Below are positions 32,318-44,146 of a DNA stretch of 64,000 bases, piece after piece. Position numbers and translations under genes: made by a program. Location: the NCBI GenBank assembly GCA_013368315.1, contig JAACJM010000059.1, forward strand, positions 1-64,000, given 5' to 3'. The notes below the pieces were generated by a model. That model worked only from the letters and a program-made list of their open reading frames with translations. It was not told the origin of the DNA and did no database searches. Every line of letters starts with the position of its first letter. Position 1 is the stretch's first letter. The stretch comes from Tetrapyrgos nigripes (Eukaryota; Basidiomycota; Agaricomycetes; Agaricales; Campanellaceae).

Positions 32318-33829
32318 TTAAAAATCCAATTTAGACATAATATCCTTCAAATAGACGGTTGCTTGTTCCTTTTCCTCTCCTTCTAATCCTTTAACCCTGT
32401 TTACCATATCAGAGATTTCCTTGATCGTGTTTCGAGAAGAGGATGCCTGTGCCACTGTTACCGGTGGAGGGGGTGCGGTTTCGGCTGTTCGAATGGTACG
32501 AGGAGGGAAGGTTCGGGAAGTGTTCTGAGATGACGTTCTCGGGAATGTTGGACATTCGTTACTCATGTGTCCAGTTTGTCTACATGCGAAGCATGCTCCT
32601 GCTTTTCGGAGTCGGTCCCTTTCATCAGGTGTCAGTTTCGGTGGTAGATTGAAAGACGAGTTAGCACCTGATCCCATGAGCGCATTTACGCTAGCTACCG
32701 TTCTTCCTTGAGACAGACCTGGACTATTCTTTGACGTTGAAGTAGTCTTCCATCGTCCTTGTCTCTCTCGTTCCTTCAACCACTCTAAGTGAAGCTCCAC
32801 AGCTCTTTCCTGATACTGGTCGAATTTTTTCCATTTTGGATACGTCCTTCCAACTGCTTCTCGAAGTTTGGGTGGTAGCCCGTCCTGATAGAATTCCAAC
32901 AGTGCTGCTTCTCCGAATTCAGATTCTTCCCCGTACGTGTCAAAAATGCTGTTATAGCCGCTGATATCCGTCCCCTTCATTCTGGCAAACTTGATCTTTG
33001 TTCTAGCCACATCTTCCGAGGCTAAAGGTCTGAAGTCCCTTTTGAATCGATCACGTATCTCTTTTAAAGTTATCCATCTCCGTTGATCTGGTGTATTCTT
33101 CAACTCCTCGTCTTCTTCATCTGCATCTCGTTCCGTCAATCTCTGCGTCGCCCAATCTCCTCCTTTTTCTCCCGTGAAGAATGACAGAAATAATGAAACC
33201 TGACTTTCTTCAGTTGGGTACCTTCCTTCATTCATGCGTAGATAGTTATTAAACTGGGCCAGCCATCGTTTTGCCTCGCTACGTTCTCCGTTGAAGGGAT
33301 CCGGTTTTCTTCCTCGTTCTGAGGTTCCGTTTGACCCAATAGGAGGTGTGTCAGCCATGACTGAGTCGTTTAGATCTGATGGGTCTGGAGAAGGAGGTGT
33401 AGGGGGGCGACGAGGGGCTACAGATGGTCCTTCGGCGGATGGAATGATGGGTGAAGAAGGTGGGGAAGTGGGGTCGTTTGGTTCTGGTGGGTTATTGGAA
33501 GGTGTTTCTGGTACTGGGTTAGGTTCGGAAGGTTGGTTGGTAGGTGTAGAAGTTCCTTGGTCTGATCTGGTTCTCGGTTTTCGATGTGCTTTTTGAATCG
33601 CGAGTTCTTGGAGCTGGGTTATAACGTGTAACCAATTCGGGAGTTCTACATCGGTAAGTCGTTGAGTGTTGTATCTGTTTAGGCAAGGTTGAGCTTTACA
33701 CGGAACCCAAGGGTCGTTGCCGTTTTCAGGGATATAACAAGCGTCTTGGTTCGATGCGGGGTGGAATACGTGTGGTCGGTTAGCACAACAAAGTTTCGGA
33801 TCTGCAGATGTGGACCGTCGCTCAGTCAT
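32318..33829 (-). CDS. gag: gag capsid/nucleocapsid protein
   Basis: This 503-aa frame has a Pro/Ser-rich N-terminal region, a central retrotransposon Gag capsid-like segment (KPDPFNGERSEAKRWLAQF, RFKRDFRPLA) and a CCHC zinc knuckle CFACRQTGHMSNEC at residues 413-426. It ends ...KLDF, TAA at 32318-32320. The last codons form a run of five T (GAT TTT TAA). A -1 slip there would enter the protease frame, a plausible but unproven way of making Gag-Pro-Pol. Confidence 0.92.
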   Translation of the reverse strand: MTERRSTSADPKLCCANRPHVFHPASNQDACYIPENGNDPWVPCKAQPCLNRYNTQRLTDVELPNWLHVITQLQELAIQKAHRKPRTRSDQGTSTPTNQPSEPNPVPETPSNNPPEPNDPTSPPSSPIIPSAEGPSVAPRRPPTPPSPDPSDLNDSVMADTPPIGSNGTSERGRKPDPFNGERSEAKRWLAQFNNYLRMNEGRYPTEESQVSLFLSFFTGEKGGDWATQRLTERDADEEDEELKNTPDQRRWITLKEIRDRFKRDFRPLASEDVARTKIKFARMKGTDISGYNSIFDTYGEESEFGEAALLEFYQDGLPPKLREAVGRTYPKWKKFDQYQERAVELHLEWLKERERQGRWKTTSTSKNSPGLSQGRTVASVNALMGSGANSSFNLPPKLTPDERDRLRKAGACFACRQTGHMSNECPTFPRTSSQNTSRTFPPRTIRTAETAPPPPVTVAQASSSRNTIKEISDMVNRVKGLEGEEKEQATVYLKDIMSKLDF

Positions 33830-33841
33830 ACACTGATTTTT

Positions 33842-34165
33842 TTATGAAAGGTAGTTGGGCCCTAGGATATAGGAAAATGCTAAGCCGTATTCGGGGGAAG
33901 GTGCAAATGGAGAGTAATCGACGTGTTCTTTAAGGAATAAAGGTCCTTGAATCTGAACCACAGTTTCTCCTGTATCGAAGTCTTCTTTCACCGTTATGTA
34001 CGAGAACGTTGAGAGGACTACGTCACCTGAGATAAGTTTCCACACCCAACGTCTTGTGCAAACGAAATGTCGGTCGAGACTCCAAGGATCCGTTCGTAGT
34101 TTTCTTCCGTGAGAGACCGCGTATTCGGAGTACAGGAGGTAACGGGGAAGGGGAAATGGAATCTG
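33842..34165 (-). other. internal leader sequence with an open frame upstream of gag
   Basis: A frame of 118 codons (34198-33842) runs from the truncated LTR through this leader and stops just before gag. The part inside the leader (LLYSEYAVSHGRKLR, then DPWSLDRHFVCTRR) reads like real protein, but its start is created by the LTR deletion junction at 34165/34166. It may be the remnant of an upstream ORF or of a longer gag N-terminus. The primer-binding site expected next to the 5' LTR is not visible and was probably removed by the same deletion. Confidence 0.5.
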
Positions 34166-34456
34166 TGGGAAAGAGTAAGTAATAATGGACGGTATCATGT
34201 GGAAATGTCAAGGGCGAGAGAATAATGAGTCAAATATGGATAGATGAAGGTACTAGATCATACGGAGTGATTGATGGTGAGAATGTCCATGGAGATAGGA
34301 ATCGGAGGAGATAGGAATATGAGTCATAGATCTAGAGAGATGGTAACTATAGACGATGATGAGAAATGGTTGTTGTTTATGGGGTTAGAGTGGGAAATCG
34401 GTAGTACAGGGGAAAGAATAGAAAGGAAATGAATAGGCAGGAAGTGATTCATGACA
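34166..34456 (-). repeat. truncated 5' LTR, 291 bp
   Basis: It matches 27222-27512 without gaps. The 225 bp corresponding to 26997-27221, including the TATATAAG word and the R/U5 side, are missing at the internal end. The retained part carries the outer terminus and abuts the GCGAG duplication. Confidence 0.93.
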
Positions 34457-34461
34457 GCGAG

Positions 34462-35392
34462 TGAATGCCTGATTTGGATTAGGTATACACTAGTAGACGA
34501 GGAGAACTGATATGCTGGGATTCCAGAAGGCGTGTTGATGACTGGTTAAGTACATCATTGGGTCCCAGGGTCAATCACTCCCAATATGGACGAGCTTGCA
34601 GCTTGAGGACTGCTGTAGATCCATTACGAGGCTGAAGAATGAGGCCGAGTTCTTTACACTGTGTTTCCATGTGTGGCTATGTCTAATTGGCACCCCAGTT
34701 ATTTCTGTGCTTCCTTCCAATTTTACCTGTATATACCTATGTCATTTGTTTGTCTCCAGTTTCATAGCTAGGTGGTAGGCAAACAACCATGTCTGGACCA
34801 CAGTTTTGCATATAGCACCACAATGCTGTCATACCTCAATGTCTCCTCTTCCAGCAATCTCTTCTATCTCTTTTGAACACTCTAATCTACCCTATGAAAC
34901 ATCTCTTTGTCAGCTTTCATCATGCCTCCTAAGGCTACAATCACTGCATTTTCTCTCTCTCCCAGCTCTTCTCAGCATCAAAATCTCAATTGAGATTTCC
35001 TCAGTCTGAGAAGAGCCATAGCTTTTTTCTGTTTTCCTGGTGCGTTCTCTATCTCTATCTCGTCTTCTCGTTTATCATCTGATTTCTCATTCTTGTTGAT
35101 TGCCTTTCTTACCACAATTGCTATGTTCTCAAGGCAGACCCCCATGGTAGTACATCCCACAATTTGTTTTCTTCAATCTACTGACCAGTTTATTACTTTT
35201 TCAGCTCTACGAAACTGGCTTCAATAATGACAGAATAGTGATGAAGACTGAAGATTGTACCTTCAGTCTTCTCCTCGCAATCTGCAGACCTCCTCAAACC
35301 TTTCAATTTACTCCTGAGGATTGGAAAGGCATATTGCTGCTTCAATTGTATACAGAAGGGATTCCAGCTGGCTCTGTCTGTTTGGTTGACTA
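34462..35392. other. unit 2 copy of block B, left part
   Basis: It matches 4142-5099 apart from a short gap near 34505. It contains small conserved frames (60 and 67 aa) identical in both units, which simply reflects the recent duplication. No domain is recognised. Confidence 0.4.
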
Positions 35393-37026
35393 CAGTGGCC
35401 AAAAAAATTGTCCACATATTTGGCACTTTTGGAAAGATTGCTGATTTAAGAGCTATTGAGCAGAAATCTCAAACTATGGCTGGTAGTAGCAAGGAGGCCT
35501 TTGATTAGAGCTACAATAATCTGTCTGTTTTGTCTTATTTGGCCAAATATCTGTGGAGTTATGATTGATTTAAAACTGTATGTCATTTGGACAATTTTTT
35601 GAGTTGCCACTTCAAAATCATTATTGCAATAACCTGATGTGTTATACATGATGTCATGGGTGGAGCCGTACAGTAATGTAATGTATACACTACAATGATG
35701 TCATAGCTGCCAGCTGGAGCATACATAGCAACATACAGATGCTCTACAGCCTCTATGAAAATCATGGGTCCCTCATATCAGCCCAGAAAGACAATCTCTA
35801 CTCTCTCCTCTTAACTGCCTCTCCATCTGCAAAAATTGCAGCTCAGACTGGAGTATGGAAACCAAGAGTTGCTTTTGTGGCTTAAAAGACAAATACAGAC
35901 AATGAGAACAATACAGCAGGGTGTCCTAGGAGGCTCTCTACTACTTGTGAAGAGGTTAGATTGGAAAAAAATCCATTCTGATAAAGCCAGATTGCTACAC
36001 AAGTGACCTGAAACATCAAGGCTCTTCTTGGACAACCTGTCCCAACCTATAACAGCCAAAACATTCCTGAAAACGTCTTGTGGTGATCTCCAAAACACAG
36101 AACAAGTGCAAACTTACAGTGACTTGCAGCAAGGCTCACTTGAAGTTTGCACAGATGTAAAAAGACCGGGCTGTAGAAGGCTAGAAGTGGGTTATTCTCT
36201 CAGATAAGACCAAAACCAATTATTTTGGGGCAAATATGCCCCAGCATGTGTGAGAAAGAGAGATAAATTCATGGTACAGCAAGATGTGACAGAAATGATG
36301 ACATTTGAGAGAGAAAATGACATGATGGGGCAGGGTATGGGGCAACAGTAAGCAATAAAAATGGTCCAGATGAAGGGGAAGATAGATTGCAAACACTATA
36401 TGACCATCTTAAGTAACAAAATCCTGGAAAGCATTAATAATATGGGAGTTGATCCAGAGGTGGCCATTTTTCTGTGGGTATTAACTTTCTAAAGTGCTAT
36501 ATCCAATGGTTTCCTTTATCAGAACATGTCTCTCTACCTATAAAAGCAACACTCTGCTTTCATACTTCAGTCTGAGCTGAAATTTTGATAGAGGGAGGGG
36601 CAGTTTGGAGGAGAGAGTAGAGATTGTCTTTCTGGGCTGATATGAGGGACCCCATGATTTTCATAGAAGCTGTAGAGCATCTGTATGTTGCTATGTATGC
36701 TCCAGCTGGCAGCTATGACATCATTGTGGTGTATACATCACATTACTGTACAGCTCCACCCATGACATCATGTATAACACATCAGGTTATTGCAATAATG
36801 ATTTTGAAGTGGCAACTCAAAAAATTGTCCAAATGACATACAATTTTAAATCAATCATAACTCCACAGATATGTGGCCAAATAGGACAAAACAGACAGAT
36901 TATTGTAGCTCTAATCAAAGGCTTTCTTGCTACAACCAGCCATGCTTTGAGATTTCTGCTCAATAGCTCTTAAATCAGCAATCTTTCCAAAAGTGCCAAA
37001 CATGTGGACAATTTTTTTGGCCACTG
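35393..37026 (+). mobile_element. 1634-bp Tc1-like element with about 430-bp inverted repeats
   Basis: The ends are CAGTGGCCAAAAAAATTG and its inverse, flanked by TA on both sides (35391-35392 and 37027-37028). The empty TA is at 5098-5099 in unit 1. The inverted repeats cover about 35393-35823 and 36595-37026, unusually long for Tc1/mariner. The interior, plus strand at about 36130-36480, still shows a decayed Tc1-type transposase: KAHLKFAQM, then WVILSDKTKTNYFG with the conserved Asp, and later GKIDCKHYMTILSNKILES, interrupted by stops. The last catalytic region is missing. The element is non-autonomous. Confidence 0.93.
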
Positions 37027-37028
37027 TA

Positions 37029-40000
37029 TATGGCTGGGTACTACACTGGCAGTGGAGAGACCACGCTTGCGTGGAATCTAAAACTCGTAATCCTCTTATC
37101 TGACCCAGCGAAGAGGGAGCAAACAATGTAATTTATTAGTTAGGGGTCTACATTTACTAGTATTTGTTTTGACGGTGGATAGAAAAGAAATTCAATAAAA
37201 AGTTGATAAAAAGTAATGTGTATTTTAATGTTTTGGGGAGCTCCAGTCTCATACTCGCCACACCTCGGTGCTGGCCCACACCCCTTTCATACAGTTATGA
37301 CAACTGTCAAGTTAGGTACTATCTAAATTATTCTATTTAACACCCATACTGTGGTAGCATGTACAGGGAAGCTGACTGGACAGATGAGTACTTCTTGAAA
37401 GTGAACATGCAGTAATAAAGTTATATAATAAGTGTACCAATCTCCAAACCTCAATCTCACAGACAGGAACAGTTACAACACTGCTCTTTCTTCGTCCTTT
37501 CTCTAGCTTAACATAACTGCCTTGACAATCTGGCCAAACCCGTTACGAGGCCTCTTAAAGGCCAAGTTAACTTATGTTGGCCTTGTAATTTTTACCATGA
37601 CCTCAAACTCCCACCCCTTTCCACTGCCACTCAAATTAAGCTGTCTTTCCCCTTCCTGACAACTGGAATGTCCAGACTTGGTCTGGACCAGATCCAAAGA
37701 CCATAGACAACCACGTCATGCCAGTGTGTCAAATCATAGTTTCTATTTTGTCATATGTCCTTCTTCCCTCCCACTTCCACCAATGCTCCCTCCCTTCTGC
37801 ATAGCCTGGGAATCACTATAGACTATATGAAACAGCCTTGTAACTTGCTGCGCAAAGCAATGGCCTTTTGCCCCAGTCTATCACTGCACAGCAATGTTCT
37901 GCGTATTCATCACCATTGAACCATTGTATTCCCACACAGTGACAGTGATATCAGGTGTATTATGAGAATGTATGCTGGGTGCCAATGCCATTTAGAATGA
38001 GGAAGGGAGGTTCAGCATCGGTGCCTATTTTTGAGTTCCTCACCATCATCATAGTAATTCATTGCCATAACCCTCGTCTTTGTTAGCTGTTGTGTTGTGG
38101 TGAGTTGTGGTGAGGGGAGGGGAGTTGGCTGCCAAGTTGCAGTCAAGGTCATTGGTTGTTGGTATGTATGACTATTGCCAGGTTTTTTGGATCCCTTGTC
38201 CTGTCCCTATTGTCCCTGTTCCTGGTTCGGTTTCTGGAAGGACCCTCAGACTGGAAGAAGAGTGAGTGGGAAGTGGGAAGACGACCTGGTAATCATAGGA
38301 TTGTAGTTAGTTAATTAACACTGTCGACAGTTGCAAAAAATAAAAAATAAAAAATAAGAAGGCGAAAAAAGAGGAAGGAAAAGGGAAAGGAAGAGGAAAG
38401 GGACAAGAATGAAAAAGGTTTACATTTTAGACATTTGATGTTTGGCCATTGTGTGGTGTAGAGCACACACTTGGCTCAAACAGTAGACGTAGACAGAGCA
38501 GCAGTAAGAGAGAAGACAATGAGAAGCTAGTCCCAAGATGAAGTTAATTATGAGTAAAGATAAGATGCAAGAGGAGAGATGCTTACCTAGTCCTAAGATG
38601 AAGAGGTCAAGATGGGAACTAGGAAGCTACAACTTTAAGTTTATATACATGAGGCCAAAGATAAGGCAGTAATCATAGGATCAAAGTAAAAGATGGTATC
38701 TTGATGAAAAGATGAAAGGAATTGGAGAACTGTTAGAGATAATCCAATTACAGCCTAGTATCCCTGGTAAGTGATAATCATGTATCTGTCATAGAAAGAT
38801 GGAAAAAAGATAGGACGAAAAGATGAACAGAAGATGAACAACAATTGATGGCTGATTGATGAATGATGAAGGAAAATAGAAGGAAAAATAGAAAGAAAAT
38901 CATCCAAAATAATCAAGTCATGATACATTTCCATTGGTCCGATGCAGAATGAAGCATTGGCGAATTGTATATGTACATGTTGTGCACATTGCTCACTATA
39001 CAGCATACACTTTCCACTGTCTACTGTATGTCATACTATGGAGGAAGGGAGGTTCAGCATTGGTGCCTATTTTTGAGTTCCTCACCATCATCATAGTAAT
39101 TCATTGCCATAACCCTTGTCTTTGTTAGCTGTTGTGTTGTGGTGAGTTGTGGTGAGGGGAGGGGAGTTGGCTGCCAAGTTGCAGTCAAGGTCATTGTTTG
39201 TTGGTATGTATGACTATTGCCAGGTTTCTTGGATCCCTTGTCCTGTCCCTATTGTCCCTGTTCCTGGTTCGGTTTCTGGAAGGACCCTCAGACTGGAAGA
39301 AGAGTGAGTGGGAAGTGGGAAGACGACCTGGTAATCATAGGATTGTAGTTAGTTACTTAACGCTGTCGACAGTTGCAAAAAATAAAAAATAAAAAATAAG
39401 AAGGTGAAAAAAGAGAAAGGAAAAGGGAAAGGAAGAGGAAAGGGACAAGAATGAGAAAGGTGTACATTTTAGACATTTGATGTTTGCCCATTGTGTGGTG
39501 TAGAGCACACACTTGGCTCAAACAGTAGACATAGACAGAGCAGCAGTAAGAGAGAAGACAATGAGAAGCTAGTCCTAAGATGAAGTTAATTATGAGTAAA
39601 GATAAGATGCAAGAGGAGAGATGCTTACCTAGTCCTAAGATGAAGAGGTCAAGATGGGAACTAGGAAGCTACAACTTTAAGTTTATATACATGAGGCCAA
39701 AGATAAGGCAGTAATCATAGGATCAAAGTAAAAGATGGTATCTTGATGAAAAGATGAAAGGAATTGGAGAACTGTTAGAGATAATCCAATTACAGCCTAG
39801 TATCCCTGGTAAGTGATAATCATGTATCTGTCATAGAAAGATGAACAAAAGATGAACAACAATTGATGGCTGATTGATGAATGATGAAGGAAAATAGAAG
39901 GAAAAATAGAAAGAAAATCATCCAAAATAATCAAGTCATGATACATTGTCCATTGGTCCGATGCAGAATGAAGCATTGGCGAAGTGTATATGTACATGTT

Positions 40001-41115
40001 GTGCACATTGCTCACCATACAGCATACACTTTCCACTGTCTACTGTATGTCATACTATGTTGTCTATTATCCAATTCTCCATCTCCTTCGCCTTCTCCTT
40101 CTTCCATTTAAGACATCTACTGGCACCATGACCATGTTCGATGAGATGGGGATGGGGGATGAGGGGGGATCTCGTCAATGAGTTGTTGACTTGGAAATGG
40201 GAATGAGGTGGGGTAGAAGGAAGCAGAGAGTGTGCAGATGGAGGGGATGGAGCATTCAAGGGGAGACAAAGACACAGACACATGAAAAGGCATTGACTGG
40301 AGAAAGGGAAAGATGATCCAAGGAATAGTTTCATAGTGTGGATTGTTGCTAGTAGAGTCGCTTTCTTGAAGTTGCTGAATTTGTTCTTCAATTGGCAATC
40401 TGGGAGTAAGCACAAAGAGAGATTGGGGGAATACATTGTCATCAATGTTGTCCATATGTTTCTCTGCCAAACAAAGACATTGCCCCTGTGCCATCACACG
40501 TGTGCATTGTTGTAATGTGACACATCATTCAAACTCATTGGTTAGTCATTGAAAACAAACCGTCCAGATCTCAAGTGAAAGGGTACCTAGAGCATAGATT
40601 GGGCTGAGTGAAGAGCATAGAAGAAAAATTGGGTGAAGATGATAAGCAAGTTGGAGATGTGGCTGAGTAAAGGAAATTTGAGTAAATACAAGTGATCAAA
40701 AGGAGGCTGTTGTAAAGGTGAGTTTGTGGTTTCCTAGTTGGAGCTCTGAATCAAGTTAATTTGGGGACTTGAGTATGATTTTTTGATTGTTGTAGACTCT
40801 GAAATAGCTAACGAGGAAAGCATTGAAGAGGGTTTTGGTTGAGAAGTATGAGAAAGCCTGAGAATAAATGCATAAAATCATATGGAAATCAGAAAGGGTA
40901 CTGAAGTATTGGTTAGATATCTATGAACTGAGTTCAGTGGCATTAATGTGGCAGCTTTGTGGAGATGATGAAAGTCAAAGTAAGGAACCCTGGCACCAAC
41001 AGAACAAAAGGAACTTCATGTCAGCCTCTACTACCAAGTGCTCATGCATCTTGCTGTCCATTCTGCAGTGTGTTTATATATAAAAGTGTAAATGCATTTT
41101 TTCATGCTACCAAGT
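37029..41115. other. unit 2 copy of block B, right part, with a local tandem duplication
   Basis: It matches 5100-8143. A segment beginning GAGGAAGGGAGG is present twice in a row, at 37999-39040 and 39041-40059, and once in unit 1 (about 6068-7109). The second copy lacks about 25 bp near 39843. No gene is supported in it. Confidence 0.7.
37999..40059 (+). repeat. 1.04-kb direct tandem duplication
   Basis: The two units, 37999-39040 and 39041-40059, start with the same GAGGAAGGGAGGTTCAGC and end with CATACTATG. Unit 1 of the large duplication has only one, so this arose afterwards. Confidence 0.9.
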
Positions 41116-44100
41116 CTACAAAGCCTTTAGAATCAAAACTTTGCCAGACTGAAACCCTAAACATAGTAAATGAATGTCATCATGAATAGCTGAGCAAAAA
41201 ATATCAGTAAAGGGCAAGTAAACGCAGTCCAATTCTCCAATGAAAGGATGATGAATCCACTGGTCATGAAGATAATGGCTGACATCTGTAGCAATTTTCT
41301 GCTCATTGGCTGCACTTTGTGAATGTTGGTCCAGCTTTTTCTCTTCCTCCCCTGTCCCCACATTCCAGATTCGGATAGTCTTGTCAGAAGATCCAGAGAC
41401 CACTCGCTGTCCATCTGCTGAGAATGCCACAGATCTCACCCAATCTGAATGTCCCTCCAGCTTTTTCTCTTCCTCTCCTGTCTCCACATTCCAGATTCGG
41501 ATAGTCTTGTCATCAGATCCAGAGACCACTCGCTGTCCATCTGCTGAGAATGCCACAGATCTCACCAAATCTGAATGTCCCTCCAGCTTTTTCTCTTCCT
41601 CTCCTGTCTCCGCATTCCAGATTCGGATAGTCTTGTCATCAGATCCAGAGACCACTCGCTGTCCATCTGCTGAGAATGCCACAGATGTCACTCAATGTGA
41701 ATGTCCCTCCAGCTTTTTCTCTTGCTCTCCTGTCTCCACATTCCAGATTCGGATAGTCAAGTCAGAAGATCCAGAGACCACTCGCTGTCCATCTGCTGAG
41801 AATGCCACAGATCTCACCCAATCTGAATGTCCCTCCAGCTTTTTCTCTTCCTCTCCTGTCTCCACATTCCAGATTCGGATAGTCTTGTCAGAAGATCCAG
41901 AGACCACTCGCTGTCCATCTGCTGAGAATGCCACAGATCTCACCCAATGTGAATGTCCCTCCAGCTTTTTCTCTTCCTCTCCTGTCTCCACATTCCAGAT
42001 TCGGATAGTCGAGTCAGAAGATCCAGAGACCACTTGCTGTCCATCTGCTGACAGTGCAATGCAATAGATACTGCCTTTAGCTTGAATGACATGGTCATAA
42101 CACTCCCATACATTGCCAACTCCACCAAGAAGTTTCCATGGTATTTCTTGTGGATAAAATTCCCGAATTATTGACTTTTTGGGTAGCCAGAAGAGTGCTG
42201 AATAGTAGATTTCTAGTGGATGGTCCCGGATGGTGTTGAAGCACTGCAATACACAATCAAAGCCTGATGAGATATCCTCAATTTACACTCAAAAAAGTCA
42301 AAACTTGGGATCAGTGGACAGGAGCCAGGACCCACATCCATATATTCACGGACTGGGGCCAGGCTGGTAACACGTCTGGTATCCCCTGCTAGCTGTCGAA
42401 TTTTAGCATCAACCTGAACCATAGTTAGTGCTGTGAGTTCAAAAATAAAGAAAAGTTAGCTTACAAATTGTGCCCTCTCTAAATTGCGCAACATCTTTAC
42501 TACTATGTCAAGCCTTCCAAGCAGAGACATGCATTCAGTCCACTGCAAAACCCACTTCTTGAAAAACTTGTTCATCAACTCATGAAGAGTGTCCTTGTCA
42601 CTAGCCTCCAGGTAGTGGGTTATCCAGTACATACACGCATACTGAAGAGCCTCAGATATATTGCCTGCTATAGTTGCCTGGGAGACATGCACATTTTTGT
42701 CCTGCAGCCCACAGATGTTTTCAACCAGGTGACCTTTCAGATATTCCAGACATTTGTTTGCAAGAATGGAGTGGGATTCTTTGGGAGCATGGTGATATTC
42801 TTTAGAACGGATTGGATCAGACAAGAAGTCTGGAAAGGAAGCATGGAAGATTTGGATAGGTTGTGAGTGATTGGCAGGTACTGAAATGACAGACTGGAGA
42901 GAGCTGAGAGTCCTTTCAAGTAAAATGCTTGATATATTAATTTGTAGAAGCTCTGCGATAGCAGTCTGAGAGAGTGGTGTCTGGGCAGTGGTAATGAGAT
43001 GAAGGACATTCTTCAAAACCTCATTCTCCTCATCATTGTGAAGGGCTGAGGAAAGAACAATGCGATAGAGAGCATCTAGCTCCCTGTAAGATGCCTCGTT
43101 GCCAGGAGTGGGATTTGATGCACTGTAGGAAAGAATATCTCTCAGTGCTTTCTGAGTTGAACCAGGGCTTTGAATGCGTGGATCAGCAATGAACAAGCAA
43201 GCTGTGGCAGCATAAATGAAAAGTTGTCCTGAAAGGTCCAATAGCTGATTGAGCTGATCTTCAGAAGGCCATCCCTCCTCAGAAATTGACTTTTCACTCC
43301 GAATTTCTGCGAAGCGGTAATGCAGAAAAAGTCCAAGATCTCTGCGGAGAAAATGTTCCTCCACGTTGTGGAGCAGGAATTTTTTGTGATGTTTCGAGTT
43401 TGCACCAGTGAATCTGGCTGTGATGTCTGCTTCTGGGCGGCTGGAAATGTAGAATTTGATGGGAAGGTCAACGGCATGTTGAATGAGCAAGGATAGGATT
43501 TTGGAGATTTGGCTCAAATCTCTACATTCGTCAAGGCCATCACAGACAACCACAAGGTGCTTTTGACCAAAGGCAGACCGCGATGTTCTAGCGGGGCTCA
43601 AGATCAGTTTCCGAAATTGTGACTCGGATGGTGTGCAGCCAGAGTCTTCCTCGGCTTTCAAGGACTTCCGAAGAGCTGCACTGAATTCCGGAGAATGGCG
43701 AGCTAGCTGATAGGCTATGGTGGGAAGTACATGACCTGGATCTGCTGTCTCACCCTCGGAACGAGAAGAGAAGAAGCTTGCGCCAAGCATCTGTTTTTCC
43801 AACAGCTGCAGACAGAATGAATACGCAATGGTGGTTTTGCCCGTCCCAGCCATTCCGTTCATCCAGAATATGGGATGATCCGTGTCCCCCTCTGCCCATG
43901 CCATGAGTTTCTCCAATATCTCCTGGCGAGTGCCCTTAGTACAAGGTCCACGCGGCGCACTCGTCATCGCATTGTACTCGGCTTTTTCTGAGGGAGCGAG
44001 GCAGCCGGTGAGCTGATTCTGAAAATTTCCGTCTTGAGCTACACCATCAAACGAAAGATGAATACAGTACATGCCTTCAACATCTCCAATTTGATCTCTT

Positions 44101-44145
44101 TTATCTCTCTTGCAACCTCTTTAAAACCCGTCTTCAAATCTCGTA
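41116..44145 (-). pseudogene. NACHT-WD40 NLR pseudogene, unit 2 copy
   Basis: The NACHT exon (about 44018-42465) is intact and differs from the unit 1 copy by very few residues (for example RGPCTKG against RGACTKG). It keeps GMAGTGKT and the LVVVCDGLDEC box. The exon 4 remnant up to about 44145 has the four-A run that keeps the reading frame, but everything upstream, including exons 1-3, has been replaced by unrelated sequence. The WD40 exon has a 116-bp insertion at 42257-42372 that shifts the frame. It has only 6 WD40 repeats and a TGA at 41692-41694 where the other repeats have Trp (GHSHW). With no 5' exons and two breaks it cannot make a full receptor. Confidence 0.9.
42257..42372. other. 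116-bp insertion in the WD40 exon of the unit 2 NLR
   Basis: Unit 1 reads straight across (CACAA to CGTCTGG). The insert has no inverted ends, is not a multiple of three and does not splice out cleanly in frame. Confidence 0.8.
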
Positions 44146-44146
44146 T

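Larger units (their letters stand above)
26997..34456 (-). mobile_element. Ty3/Gypsy chromovirus-type LTR retrotransposon
   Basis: The element is 7460 bp, bounded by TG...CA ends and flanked by the 5-bp duplication GCGAG (26992-26996 and 34457-34461). The intact empty site is at 4137-4141 in unit 1. Genes run on the minus strand: gag 33829-32318, protease and pol down to 28212, plus an extra ORF 28039-27524. The complete LTR at the left is the 3' LTR. The right (5') LTR keeps only 291 bp. Over those 291 bp the LTRs differ at one site that I can see, so the insertion is young. Integrase followed by a chromodomain places it among chromoviruses. Confidence 0.97.

Noticed and set aside
35446..36973. 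Mirror-image 67-aa frames in the Tc1-like arms
   Set aside because: They are the same sequence read from each inverted repeat, with no resemblance to a transposase.
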